The position numbers were made by a program, and so were the translations under genes. A DNA stretch of 64,000 nucleotides from contig CAVSLA010000002.1 in the NCBI GenBank assembly GCA_963728825.1, positions 186,001 to 250,000 of the forward strand, written 5' to 3'. The notes under the pieces are model-generated. The model saw only the letters and a list, made by a program, of their open reading frames with translations, had not been told where the DNA came from and searched no databases. The DNA comes from CAVREM01 sp963728825 (lineage in GTDB: Bacteria > Acidobacteriota > Vicinamibacteria > Vicinamibacterales > CAVVIG01). Every line of letters begins with the position of its first letter. Within the stretch, counting starts at the first letter, position 1. Positions 17,543 through 25,668 of this stretch are shown one piece after another.

Positions 17543-18337
17543 CTACCGCGCCGTCGGCTGTTTACGCAGGTGCCCGTACATCAATTCCTCCGCGAACTCG
17601 ACGCACTTGTATTCCATCAGCTGTGCGTTCGGATCGCGGCGGCGGTAGACGGGCATGCGGATCGTCCAGGGTTTGGTGAAGACCTTCGGGTCTTCGATCG
17701 TCGCCGAATAGTTGATGGTATTGGCATCGATCAGCTGGTAGCGCTCGGTGACCTTCAGCGCCTCGCTGTGGAAGTTGCCGGCGCGGTCGAACCAGGTTTC
17801 CGGCATGTGATCGGTGACCTCGACCACCAGGGTGTCGCCTTCCCACCGGCCGACTGACCATCCCATCCACGCCGGCGCCGGGCTCAGTTCCTTGGTGTTC
17901 ATGCGGATCACCCGGCTGGCGCTGGCGAACTCGTAGGCCATCAGGACGTTGTTCTGCGACTGCACGATCTGGAACGGGTACGGCATGTAGGTGGCGCGCG
18001 GAATGCCGGGCATGTAGCACTTGATCTCGGGGTCGCGCGTCAGCCAGTTCGCCTGGTTGTCCTGCTTCTGCTTGAGGGCTGCCGGCTGATACGGAATCTC
18101 CTCACCCTCGACCACGCCGACGCCGGGCGGAATGCTGAAGGCAGCGCCGAGCGCCACGACCGGCCCCATGCGTGCCGCATGCGTCTGCAAATCCCAGTTC
18201 GCCGCGTTCATCACCTGCCAGATGCCCGTGAAGTTCGGCTTGCCATCGGCGGTCCGCGGAATCTGCGGCGTCTGAGCGGTCGTGGCGACGACGGCCGCGG
18301 TTACGAGAACAATCGCGCCAGCGAATCGACGAAACAT
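17543..18337 (-). CDS. Exported protein, divergent member of the 'PRT-x-DG' family
   Basis: 264 residues from the ATG at 18337, which has AAAGGAG in front and begins a signal peptide ending ATTAQ; earlier in-frame starts would read through the repeat upstream. The N-terminal signature is IPRTADGKPNFTGIW, and the central block GRWEGDTLVVEVTDHM matches the family. It lacks the C-terminal CHEGN-xx-M-x-GILAGAR block of the other three members and ends with YKCVEFAEELMYGH instead. Function is unknown. The 39-bp element just upstream is identical to one in front of the gene at 24605. Confidence 0.75.
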   Translation of the reverse strand: MFRRFAGAIVLVTAAVVATTAQTPQIPRTADGKPNFTGIWQVMNAANWDLQTHAARMGPVVALGAAFSIPPGVGVVEGEEIPYQPAALKQKQDNQANWLTRDPEIKCYMPGIPRATYMPYPFQIVQSQNNVLMAYEFASASRVIRMNTKELSPAPAWMGWSVGRWEGDTLVVEVTDHMPETWFDRAGNFHSEALKVTERYQLIDANTINYSATIEDPKVFTKPWTIRMPVYRRRDPNAQLMEYKCVEFAEELMYGHLRKQPTAR

Positions 18338-18361
18338 CTGAGCGGCTCCTTTATTCACTTT

Positions 18362-18400
18362 GCGCTGGGGCCCCACCCCCAGCGCGTACTTACGATGATG
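18362..18400. repeat. 39-bp dispersed element with GCGCTGGGG hairpin, copy 1
   Basis: This is an exact reverse complement of 24553-24591. It contains an internal 9-bp inverted repeat, GCGCTGGGG and CCCCAGCGC, around a 6-nt loop. Each copy lies just upstream of a gene (25 bp from the start at 18337, 13 bp from the start at 24605) and points the same way relative to that gene. A degenerate third copy is visible at about 18511-18545. Confidence 0.8.
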
Positions 18401-18431
18401 CTCGCCCTCGTCCCTCGACGTTGCTCGGGAC

Positions 18432-18454
18432 GACCCTGAGCTTGTCGAAGGGTC
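18432..18454. repeat. Palindrome of the CCCTGAGCTTGTCGAAGGG type
   Basis: GACCCT and AGGGTC arms flank a GAGCTTGTCGA centre. This word is a widespread intergenic palindrome in many bacterial genomes. Here it lies between the minus-strand genes at 17543 and 18561, next to two copies of the 39-bp element. Confidence 0.6.
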
Positions 18455-18560
18455 GGATCTACCTGTCCTCGGGCTCGCATGGCCGCGGGCGCCTTTTTCC
18501 TAGTGGTGCTAACCCCAAACCCCAGCGCGAACAGACGATGCTGCTCGCCCTCGGGCCTGC

Positions 18561-18878
18561 CTACTTGCCCTTGGCGCAGCTGGTCGCGATGCGCGCCAGC
18601 GATGTCACCTTCAGCGTCGGCGGCTGTTTGGGCGCCGACGTGATCGGTCCGGTCACTTCGACAGTCTGCCCGACCAGCATCGACAATTGCTTGGGGTCGC
18701 CGTCGAGTCGGTAGACCAGCGGCGGATCGCGCCGCCGGTCGGTAATCACCAATGGCGACTTGGCATTTTCCTGGCTCACGCAGCCGATCAGCACGAAGCG
18801 GCGCGCACTGGAATCCTGCGCCTGCAGCGGGCCGGTCGCGGCGATCGCCAGCGCGATGGCGGCGAATGTACGCGTCAT
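18561..18878 (-). CDS. Small exported protein, OB-fold-like
   Basis: 105 residues with a signal peptide ending LQAQD. The mature part has the beta pattern RFVLIGCVSQ, VYRLDGD, LSMLVGQTVEVTGPI, TLKVTSLARI, which resembles small periplasmic OB-fold domains found across Acidobacteria; two cysteines (GCVS and TSCAKGK) could form a disulphide. No known function. It lies 21 bp downstream of the DUF6152 gene on the same strand, so the two are probably co-transcribed. Confidence 0.65.
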   Translation of the reverse strand: MTRTFAAIALAIAATGPLQAQDSSARRFVLIGCVSQENAKSPLVITDRRRDPPLVYRLDGDPKQLSMLVGQTVEVTGPITSAPKQPPTLKVTSLARIATSCAKGK

Positions 18879-18899
18879 ACGTGACGAATTGTGCCGAGC

Positions 18900-19331
18900 C
18901 TATTTAGGCTTCTCGGTCGGATCGCGTCCGTCGCGCGGCGCGCCGGTTCCCGACGATCCCATGAACAGCGTCTTGCCGTCGGGGAACGTGATGTCACGTC
19001 CGTTGGCGCGCAGCGTGCCGTCCTTCGACTGGTAGCCGTCGACCTTGATCACGGTGCCGACCTTGACCGTGTCGCGGGACAGGCCCCGGCGCATCAGCGT
19101 GTTCGGCGTGCCGCCTTCGATCGCCCAGCTCTCGGTCTTGCCGTCCTTCTTCACCTCGATATGAATCCAGGCGTGCGGATTGACCCATTCGATCTTCGTG
19201 ATCGGGCCTTCCAGCTTGACCGGTGCGTTCGCGTCGAACTCTGCCGAGAACGCGTGATGAGCCAGAACCGGCCCGCTTGCCGCGGCCAACCATACGGCAC
19301 AGCCTGCCGCCGCCCAAGAGATTGCTCGCAT
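18900..19331 (-). CDS. DUF6152 family exported protein
   Basis: 143 residues. The signal peptide ends PVLAHHAFSAEFD; the HHAF-x-AEFD start of the mature protein is the hallmark of this family. Conserved stretches follow: LEGPITKIEWVNPHAWIHIEV, WAIEGGTPNTLMRRG and TVIKVDGYQSKDG. The N-terminal His-His after cleavage and the NPHAW histidine suggest a metal site, but this is inference; the family has no described function. It is commonly found near 'PRT-x-DG' proteins, as here, where the tandem pair starts divergently 127 bp away. Confidence 0.85.
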   Translation of the reverse strand: MRAISWAAAGCAVWLAAASGPVLAHHAFSAEFDANAPVKLEGPITKIEWVNPHAWIHIEVKKDGKTESWAIEGGTPNTLMRRGLSRDTVKVGTVIKVDGYQSKDGTLRANGRDITFPDGKTLFMGSSGTGAPRDGRDPTEKPK

Positions 19332-19457
19332 TCGACGCCCTCCTCAGTAATGAAATGAAAGCATAACACTGGACGGCCGTCGACCGGGTGGGGCAAAATA
19401 CTCCGTTCGTCCGCGCGTCGCTCAAACTGCCGGGCGCCTTCATCGAGGAGAATCTCT

Positions 19458-20495
19458 GTGAGAAGTCTGCTGGCCTTTGTCGTGGCATCAGGACTCGCCG
19501 CCGCCTCGCTCGCGGCGCAGTCGGGTGCGCAGCCGATTCCGCGGACGTCCGACGGCCGTCCCGATCTGCAGGGTGTGTGGTCGAACAACAGCGTCACGCC
19601 GATGACCCGCCCGACGCAGTGGAAAGACAAGGAGCGGCTGACCGACGCCGAGGTCGAAGAGCTCAAGCAGATCGTCGCGCGCTATACCGATCAGGGCGGT
19701 GACGCCATCTTCGGCAGCATGGTCCAGCTCGCGCTCGAGGCGAAGGCGAAGGGCCAGTTCAACCAGCAGTCCTACGATCGCACCACTGGCAACTACAACC
19801 AGTTCTGGATGTCCGACCGCGATTGGGACGACCGCACCTCGCTCATCATCGATCCGAAGGACGGCCAGTTCCCGGCGCTCACCGCCGAGGCTCAGCAGCG
19901 CCGGGCCTCGCGCCAGAAGCAGGTCGTCGTCGAGGGCTCCGAGAGCGGACCACGCGGCCGCGCCGACGGCCCCGAAGATCGACCGCTGTCCGAACGCTGC
20001 ATCACCTACGGCGCACCGCGGACCGGGACGGGCTACAACAGCTACGTCCAGATCGTGCAATCGCCCGAGACCGTGGTGATTCTGCAGGAGATGATCCACG
20101 ATGCGCGCATCGTGCCGATGAAAAACGTGCCGCACCTGCCGAAATCGATCCGCCAGCTGCACGGCGATCCGCGCGGCCGTTGGGAGGGCGACACGCTGGT
20201 CGTCGAGTCGACCAACTTCATCAACGGGTTCCAGGGATCGACTCCCGATGTGAAGTTGACCGAACGGTACACGCGCATCAGCCGCGACTACATCAACTGG
20301 GAGATCACGGTCGACGACCCGGCCACCTGGGTGCGGCCGTGGACGTTCATGATTCGCCTCAAGCACACCGACGATCAGGTCTACGAATACGCCTGCCACG
20401 AGGGGAATCAGTCGATGATCGGCATCCTCGCCGGCGCGCGCGCGGACGAAGCGAAAGCCGCCGCGGCCGCAGGGGGACGAACAGGATCGCGCTAG
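19458..20495 (+). CDS. Exported 'PRT-x-DG-x-PDLQG' family protein, tandem copy 1
   Basis: 345 residues from a GTG start preceded by GAGGAG; the signal peptide ends LAAQSGA. The family blocks in order: IPRTSDGRPDLQGVW, NNSVTPMTRPTQWKDK, LTDAEVEELKQIV, NYNQFWMSDRDW, SLIIDPKDGQFP, GPEDRPLSERC, VVILQEMIHDARIVPM, GRWEGDTLVVESTNF, YEYACHEGNQSMIGILAGAR. It is highly similar over its whole length to the next gene, 45 bp downstream, so the two are a tandem duplication. Function unknown. An export signal and the absence of membrane segments indicate a soluble periplasmic or secreted protein. Confidence 0.8.
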   Translation: MRSLLAFVVASGLAAASLAAQSGAQPIPRTSDGRPDLQGVWSNNSVTPMTRPTQWKDKERLTDAEVEELKQIVARYTDQGGDAIFGSMVQLALEAKAKGQFNQQSYDRTTGNYNQFWMSDRDWDDRTSLIIDPKDGQFPALTAEAQQRRASRQKQVVVEGSESGPRGRADGPEDRPLSERCITYGAPRTGTGYNSYVQIVQSPETVVILQEMIHDARIVPMKNVPHLPKSIRQLHGDPRGRWEGDTLVVESTNFINGFQGSTPDVKLTERYTRISRDYINWEITVDDPATWVRPWTFMIRLKHTDDQVYEYACHEGNQSMIGILAGARADEAKAAAAAGGRTGSR

Positions 20496-20540
20496 CGAGA
20501 ATCGTCAGCCCTTAAGCCCTTGATGATTGCGGAGGTCGCC

Positions 20541-21575
20541 GTGAGAAGAGCTCTCCGGTGTCTGGCAGCCGTAGCGCTTGCGGTCATTCCCCTCGCCGCG
20601 CAGTCGACCGCGCCCGTTCGTTCCCCGGAGCCGGGGTTCGTCGTGCCGCGCACGCCTGACGGCCGGCCCGATCTGCAGGGCGTCTGGGGGAACAACAGCG
20701 TCACGCCGATGACGCGGCCGACCCAGTGGAAGGACAAGGCGCGCCTCACCGATGCTGAAGTCGAAGAACTGAAGCAGATTGTCACGAAGTTCACCGATCA
20801 GGGCGGCGACGCGATTTTCCAGAGCCTCGTGCAGATGGCGCTCGACGCCAAGGAGAAAGGCAAGTTCGAACAGATCTCCTACGACGCCACCACCGGCAAC
20901 TACAACCAGTTCTGGATGGCCGAGCGCGAGTGGGACAACCGCACGTCGCTCATCATCGATCCGCCGAACGGACAGTACCCGACGATGACGCCCGAAGGCT
21001 TGAAACGGGCCGCGGCGTTCGCGCAGCAGGCGCAGCCTTCCGAGAGCGGCCCGGCCGGCCGCGCCGACGGTCCCGAGGATCGGCCGCTCAACGAGCGCTG
21101 CATCACCTACGGTGCGCCGCTGGCGTTCGCCGGCTACAACAGCTACCTGCAGATCGTGCAGTCGCCCGAGAACGTCGTGGTGCTGCAGGAGATGATCCAC
21201 GACGCGCGGGTCGTGCCGATGAAAGCGCAACCGCATCTGCCGAAAGGGGTCCGGCAGTTGCACGGCGACCCGCGCGGGCGCTGGGAAGGGGACACGCTCG
21301 TCATTGAATCGACCAACTTCAGTGCCGGCAATCTGTTCCTCGGCACGTCGGCCGACGTCAAGCTGACCGAGCGCTACACGCGCGTCAGCCGCGACTTCAT
21401 CCACTGGGAGATCACCGTCGACGATCCCGCGACCTGGGTGCAGCCCTGGACGTTCATGGTCCGCCTGAAGCGCACGGACGACCAGGTTTACGAATACGCC
21501 TGCCACGAGGGCAACCACTCGATGGTCGGTATCCTCGCCGGCGCGCGCGCGGCTGAAGCCAAAGCCGCGCGCTAG
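20541..21575 (+). CDS. Exported 'PRT-x-DG-x-PDLQG' family protein, tandem copy 2
   Basis: 344 residues from the GTG at 20541. GGAGG lies 5 bases in front of it and the resulting signal peptide matches that of copy 1, so this start is preferred over the TTG/ATG at 20520-20523. The blocks are those of copy 1, with nearly identical VTPMTRPTQWKDK, GPEDRPL-ERCITYGAP and YEYACHEGNHSMVGILAGAR. The two differ mainly in the region after the DPP/DPK block and in the stretch following TNF. Retention of all motifs suggests both copies are functional. It is followed by a perfect inverted repeat and then the oxidoreductase gene. Confidence 0.8.
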   Translation: MRRALRCLAAVALAVIPLAAQSTAPVRSPEPGFVVPRTPDGRPDLQGVWGNNSVTPMTRPTQWKDKARLTDAEVEELKQIVTKFTDQGGDAIFQSLVQMALDAKEKGKFEQISYDATTGNYNQFWMAEREWDNRTSLIIDPPNGQYPTMTPEGLKRAAAFAQQAQPSESGPAGRADGPEDRPLNERCITYGAPLAFAGYNSYLQIVQSPENVVVLQEMIHDARVVPMKAQPHLPKGVRQLHGDPRGRWEGDTLVIESTNFSAGNLFLGTSADVKLTERYTRVSRDFIHWEITVDDPATWVQPWTFMVRLKRTDDQVYEYACHEGNHSMVGILAGARAAEAKAAR

Positions 21576-21584
21576 GTGGTTTGG

Positions 21585-21644
21585 GGGGTCAGATCTTGAT
21601 TTTTGACTCTCGGGACCGACGGTCAAAAATCAAGATCTGACCCC
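21585..21644. repeat. Perfect 23-bp inverted repeat with 14-bp loop
   Basis: The arms at 21585-21607 and 21622-21644 are exact reverse complements (starting GGGGTCAGATCTTGAT). The right arm ends at the base before the GTG start of the oxidoreductase gene, so the hairpin would hold the position of the ribosome-binding site. GGGGTCAGATC-type palindromes are typical of REP-like elements. No associated transposase is in the window. Confidence 0.85.
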
Positions 21645-22661
21645 GTGACTGTCCCAGTCAATCGTCAAGTCATCCTGAAATCGAGGCCGACGGGGATCCC
21701 GCAGGCCGACCACTTCGAAATCGTCCAGCGGCGCGTGCCCGAGCCCGGCCCGGGACAGCTGCTGGTCCGCAACATCTATCTCTCGGTCGATCCGGCGATG
21801 CGCGGCTGGGTGAGCGCCGTCAGCAACTACTCGCAGCCGGTGGCGGTCGGCGACGTGATGCGCGCCTATGCCGCCGGACGCATCGAGGCGTCGCGCGACT
21901 CGCGCTTCCGCGAAGGCGAATACGTCACCGGACAGTTCGGCTGGCAGGACTATGCCGCGATCGACCCGCCGATGGTGATCCGGCGCGTCGCCAATCGCGA
22001 TCTGCCGCTGTCGACGGCGCTCGGCGTGCTCGGCATGAACGGGCTCACCGCCTACTTCGGGCTCCTGGAGGTCGGACAGCCGAAACCCGGCGAGACCGTC
22101 GTCGTTTCCACGGCGGCAGGTGCGGTCGGGTCGTGTGTCGGACAGATCGCCAAAATCAGGAGCTGCCGCGCCGTCGGCATCGCCGGCGGACCTGAGAAAG
22201 TGCGGCTCTGCCAGGAGGAGTTCCAATACGACGCCGCCATCGATTACAAGACCGGTCAGCTCGACGCCGACCTTGCACGGGGGGCGCCCAATGGCGTCGA
22301 CGTCTATTTTGACAATACCTCCGGGGCGATCAGCGACGCCGTCCTGACACGACTCAACGTCGGCGCCCGCGTCATCGTCTGCGGGACGGCAGCCATCGCC
22401 AGCTGGGATCCCTGGCCGTCCGGCCCCCGGGTCGAACGTCATCTTCTCGTGAAGCGGGCCCGGATGCAGGGTATCCTCGTGTTCGATTTCCGCGCCCGCT
22501 ATCCCGAGGCGCTCGAGGAGCTGTCGCGCTGGGTCAAGAACGGCTCGATTCGCTACCGCGAGGAGATCGTGGATGGGATCGAACAGGCGCCGGGGTCCAT
22601 CGCCAGCCTGTATCGCGGCGAAAACCTCGGCAAGCGGCTGATTCGGATAGCGCCAGAATAG
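21645..22661 (+). CDS. NADP-dependent oxidoreductase, zinc-independent MDR family (CurA/prostaglandin-reductase type)
   Basis: 338 residues from GTG. The N-terminus RPTGIPQADHFEIV and NIYLSVDPAMRGW are typical of the COG2130 group, which reduces the double bond of alpha,beta-unsaturated ketones using NADPH. The nucleotide-binding loop is in VVSTAAGAVGSCVGQIAK, and the zinc-ligand cysteines of alcohol dehydrogenases are absent. Length is normal. The longer in-frame start at 21603 would put the inverted repeat inside the coding region and is rejected. No Shine-Dalgarno sequence is visible because the repeat fills that space. Confidence 0.9.
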   Translation: MTVPVNRQVILKSRPTGIPQADHFEIVQRRVPEPGPGQLLVRNIYLSVDPAMRGWVSAVSNYSQPVAVGDVMRAYAAGRIEASRDSRFREGEYVTGQFGWQDYAAIDPPMVIRRVANRDLPLSTALGVLGMNGLTAYFGLLEVGQPKPGETVVVSTAAGAVGSCVGQIAKIRSCRAVGIAGGPEKVRLCQEEFQYDAAIDYKTGQLDADLARGAPNGVDVYFDNTSGAISDAVLTRLNVGARVIVCGTAAIASWDPWPSGPRVERHLLVKRARMQGILVFDFRARYPEALEELSRWVKNGSIRYREEIVDGIEQAPGSIASLYRGENLGKRLIRIAPE

Positions 22662-22696
22662 TCGTCAGTCATCAGTCGCCAGTCGTCAGTCGTATG
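22660..22696. repeat. Heptad tandem repeat with unit CGTCAGT
   Basis: Five consecutive 7-mers: CGTCAGT, CATCAGT, CGCCAGT, CGTCAGT, CGTATGT. It starts at the stop of the oxidoreductase gene and runs into a hairpin element at 22700-22721. Confidence 0.6.
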
Positions 22697-22699
22697 TAG

Positions 22700-22721
22700 G
22701 CCGGGTCCTTTTGGATTCGGC
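22700..22721. repeat. Hairpin element of the GGGTCC-TTTT family, degenerate copy
   Basis: GCCGGGTCC-TTTT-GGATTCGGC; the right arm has two C-to-T changes compared with the copy at 7690. Confidence 0.55.
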
Positions 22722-22770
22722 GATGAGCACGTGGGTCGGGTGTTTCAATCCGGCAAATGAGGAGGCGATC

Positions 22771-24498
22771 GTGTCGTTCAGAGTACTTGCGGCGGTTGCG
22801 CTCGGAGGAGCCCTGCTTGCCATGCCCGCTCTCGACGCGCAACGTCGCGGCGGGACGCAGAACGTCAACTGGGCCCTGCACAACCTCGATCTCGCCGGCA
22901 CCCGCTACTCGACGATGGACCAGATCAACGCGCAGAACGTCAAGACCCTGACGCCGCGTTGGCTGTTCCAGTACGGGATCATCGACGGCGTCAGCAATCA
23001 GACGACGCCGATCGTCGTCGATGGGACGATGTACGTGACCGATCCGCGCGGCGGCGTCTATGCCGTCAACGCGGCCGACGGCCACCTGCTCTGGTCCTAC
23101 GACGTGACCAAACTGATCGGCGGTGGCGCGCGGGAGGGCTTCATCTTCCGCAACCGCGGCCCCGCCTACGCCGACGGTGTCGTCTATGCGGCGGCCGGCT
23201 CGTTCCTGTTGGCGCTGGACGCCAAAACCGGCAAGCCGATCCCGACCTTCGGCAGCAACGGTCAGTCGCACGTCATCCTCGACGTGCTGAAGGAGCGCTA
23301 CCCGGAGGTGAAGACGGCGATCAGCATGGGCTACTGGTTCACGTCGGCGCCACAGGTTCACAATGGCGTGATCTACATCGGCAGCACGCGCAGCGAGAGC
23401 CATATTCCCGGAGGACACGTCCTCGCCGTCGACGCGAAAACCGGCAAGGTGAAATGGGTCTTCAACACCGTTCCGCAGGACGCCCGCGATCAGGGCTGGG
23501 AGATTGCCGGACCGACCTGGGTCGGCGGCGAGCGTAACGGCGGCGGCATCTGGGAGACGCCGTCGATCGATCCTGAGCTCGGCCTGCTCTACGTCGCGGT
23601 CGCCAACCCGTTCGGCGACAGCACCAAGCGCGCCGGCATGAATCTGTTCAGCGACTCGATCGTCGCGCTGACCCTCGATACCGGCACGCTGAAGTGGTAC
23701 TTCCAGCAGACGCATCACGACGTCTGGGATTACGACACCGGCAGTCAGCCGACGCTGTTCGACATGACGGTCAACGGCCAGCGGGTCAAGGCGTTGGCGA
23801 GCGCGAGCAAGAACGGCTTCCTCTACATCCTGAACCGCGAAACCGGCAAGCCGGTTCATCCGATCGTCGAGACGCCCGTGCCGACACACACCGACACACC
23901 CGGGGAACAGCCCTGGCCGACACAGCCGATCCCGCATACCGCGGCCGGCAAGATGATGGAGCCGGCGAGCCCGGTCGTGGCCATCGACATCCCGGCCGAA
24001 CAGCTGGCGAAGTTCAAGATCGCGCCGATGTTCACGCCCTTCAGCCGCAGTCTCATTCACGCGCCCGGGACGGGAGGCGGTCCCAACTACGGACCGGTCT
24101 CGTACAGCTCCAGGACCGGTTATCTCTACGTGAACGCGATCGATCAGCCGACCAACTCGGGACGCGGGCCGAAGGGGTATCTGTCCGCCTACGATCCGAC
24201 GACCGGCGAGCTCAAGTGGCGGCAGATCTACGAAGGGTTCGGCCAGGCCGGCTCGGTGGCCACCGCCAGCGATCTGCTGTTCGTCGGCACGGGCAGCAAC
24301 GAAGCGGGCTATTTCTTCGCGTTCGACGCCAAGAAAGGCGACCTGCTGTGGAAGTTCAACACCGGGTCGGGGGTGTTCTCGTCGCCGTCGACCTACATGG
24401 TCAACGGTGAGCAGTTCGTGACTGTCGGATCGGGCGGCGGCGAACGGGGACGAAGAGGCGGCGACTTGATTCTTTCGTTCGCGTTGCCCCGTCAGTGA
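22771..24498 (+). CDS. PQQ-dependent dehydrogenase-like quinoprotein, exported
   Basis: 575 residues from GTG at 22771, with GAGGAG 6-7 bases before it and a signal peptide ending ALDAQ. An eight-bladed quinoprotein pattern is visible: WALHNLDLAGTRYSTMDQIN, YAVNAADGHLLWSYD, LDAKTGKPIPTFG, LDTGTLKWYFQQTHHDVWDYD, KNGFLYILNRETGKP, AFDAKKGDLLWKFNTGSG. The HHD-x-WDYD block is the typical PQQ-dehydrogenase segment. Members oxidise alcohols or aldoses in the periplasm and pass electrons to cytochrome c or quinone. No haem domain is fused, and the substrate is unknown. It stands alone between repeat elements. Confidence 0.88.
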   Translation: MSFRVLAAVALGGALLAMPALDAQRRGGTQNVNWALHNLDLAGTRYSTMDQINAQNVKTLTPRWLFQYGIIDGVSNQTTPIVVDGTMYVTDPRGGVYAVNAADGHLLWSYDVTKLIGGGAREGFIFRNRGPAYADGVVYAAAGSFLLALDAKTGKPIPTFGSNGQSHVILDVLKERYPEVKTAISMGYWFTSAPQVHNGVIYIGSTRSESHIPGGHVLAVDAKTGKVKWVFNTVPQDARDQGWEIAGPTWVGGERNGGGIWETPSIDPELGLLYVAVANPFGDSTKRAGMNLFSDSIVALTLDTGTLKWYFQQTHHDVWDYDTGSQPTLFDMTVNGQRVKALASASKNGFLYILNRETGKPVHPIVETPVPTHTDTPGEQPWPTQPIPHTAAGKMMEPASPVVAIDIPAEQLAKFKIAPMFTPFSRSLIHAPGTGGGPNYGPVSYSSRTGYLYVNAIDQPTNSGRGPKGYLSAYDPTTGELKWRQIYEGFGQAGSVATASDLLFVGTGSNEAGYFFAFDAKKGDLLWKFNTGSGVFSSPSTYMVNGEQFVTVGSGGGERGRRGGDLILSFALPRQ

Positions 24499-24552
24499 CA
24501 GAGCGCCTGCGGCTATGCCGAGCCGAGGAACCGTTTTTGATCCGAGGCGAGG

Positions 24553-24591
24553 CATCATCGTAAGTACGCGCTGGGGGTGGGGCCCCAGCGC
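24553..24591. repeat. 39-bp dispersed element with GCGCTGGGG hairpin, copy 2
   Basis: Exact reverse complement of 18362-18400. It ends 13 bp before the ATG at 24605. The two genes downstream of the copies are unrelated in sequence, so the identity is not due to duplication of the genes. Confidence 0.8.
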
Positions 24592-24604
24592 CATTGAAAA
24601 AAAG

Positions 24605-25657
24605 ATGAACAGGCAGACGGTATTAGCAAGTTGGATGGTCGTGGGGCTGGCGGCAGCGGCGTGCGGCGGGTCAGAGCCGCCGGCGCCAGAGCCCCGCGCC
24701 GAGCTGCCGGCGGTCGCGGTGTACGTGACCAACGAGACCTCCGGCGATCTGACGATCATCGACGCCACCACCGGCACGGCGGTGCAGACGATCCCGCTCG
24801 GCAAGCGCCCGCGCGGCATCGCGGTCAGCCCCGACCGCCGACTGTTGTACGTCGCGCTCAGCGGATCGCCGGTCGCCGGGCCCGGCGTCGACGAAAGCAA
24901 GCTGCCGCCGCCCGATCGCAGCGCCGACGGCATCGGGGTCGTCGACATCGTGCAACGGAAGCTGGTGCGGGTGCTCAAGAGCGGCACCGATCCCGAGCAG
25001 GTCGCGGTCAGCGCCGACGGGAGCCGGCTGTTCGTCGCCAACGAAGACGCCGCCCTGTTGAGCGTCGTCGACCCCGCTGCCGGGACCGTCGTGCAGACGT
25101 TCAAAGTCGGCGAGGAGCCAGAAGGCGTTTCCGTGCACCCCGGCAACGGGCACGTCTACGTGACATCAGAGGACGCGGGCGCTGTGCACGTGATTGATCC
25201 CGCTTCCCGCGTCCTGGCGACGATTGAAGTGGGTCCGCGGCCGCGTTCGATTGCCTTTGTCCCCGATGGGTCGAAGGCCTATGTGACCAACGAAAATGGC
25301 GCGAGCGTGGCGGTGATCGACACGGCCAAGTTGGCGGTCGCGCGGCTGATTGGGCTGGGCGACGGCATGCGTCCGATGGGGGCGGTCGCGTCTCCGGACG
25401 GTGCCTTCGTCTACATCTCGACCGGACGCAGCCGGATGGTGCAGATCATCGACACCCGAACCGACACGGTGACCGGCGCGATCGAAGTCGGCATCAGGCC
25501 GTGGGGCATCGGCATCACGCCGGACGGCCGGACGCTCTACACCGCGAACGGTCCCTCGAATGACGTCTCCGCCGTCGATGTGGCGTCGCGAAAAGTGACG
25601 AAAAAGATTCCCGCCGGCAAGGGCACCTGGGGCATCGCCATGGCCGCACGGCCCTAG
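24605..25657 (+). CDS. YVTN-type beta-propeller lipoprotein
   Basis: 350 residues from the ATG at 24605; the leader GLAAAACGGSEPP gives a lipobox Cys near residue 20. Blades follow the 40-residue YVTN pattern: VAVYVTNETSGDLTIID, GKRPRGIAVSPDRRLLYVA, SADGSRLFVANED, GNGHVYVTSEDAG, DGSKAYVTNENGASVAVID, DGRTLYTANGPSNDVSAVD. Propellers of this type bind surfaces or support electron-transfer enzymes; a cytochrome d1-like haem site is not visible. It follows the quinoprotein gene and may work with it, but the gap holds repeat DNA. Confidence 0.87.
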   Translation: MNRQTVLASWMVVGLAAAACGGSEPPAPEPRAELPAVAVYVTNETSGDLTIIDATTGTAVQTIPLGKRPRGIAVSPDRRLLYVALSGSPVAGPGVDESKLPPPDRSADGIGVVDIVQRKLVRVLKSGTDPEQVAVSADGSRLFVANEDAALLSVVDPAAGTVVQTFKVGEEPEGVSVHPGNGHVYVTSEDAGAVHVIDPASRVLATIEVGPRPRSIAFVPDGSKAYVTNENGASVAVIDTAKLAVARLIGLGDGMRPMGAVASPDGAFVYISTGRSRMVQIIDTRTDTVTGAIEVGIRPWGIGITPDGRTLYTANGPSNDVSAVDVASRKVTKKIPAGKGTWGIAMAARP

Positions 25658-25668
25658 CCCCGGACGCT

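Noticed and set aside
22672..25146. Very long antisense open frame (824 codons) opposite the quinoprotein and YVTN genes
   Set aside because: GC-rich DNA with strong third-position bias keeps the antisense frame free of stops. Translation has no family-like motifs, while the plus strand encodes well-defined proteins.
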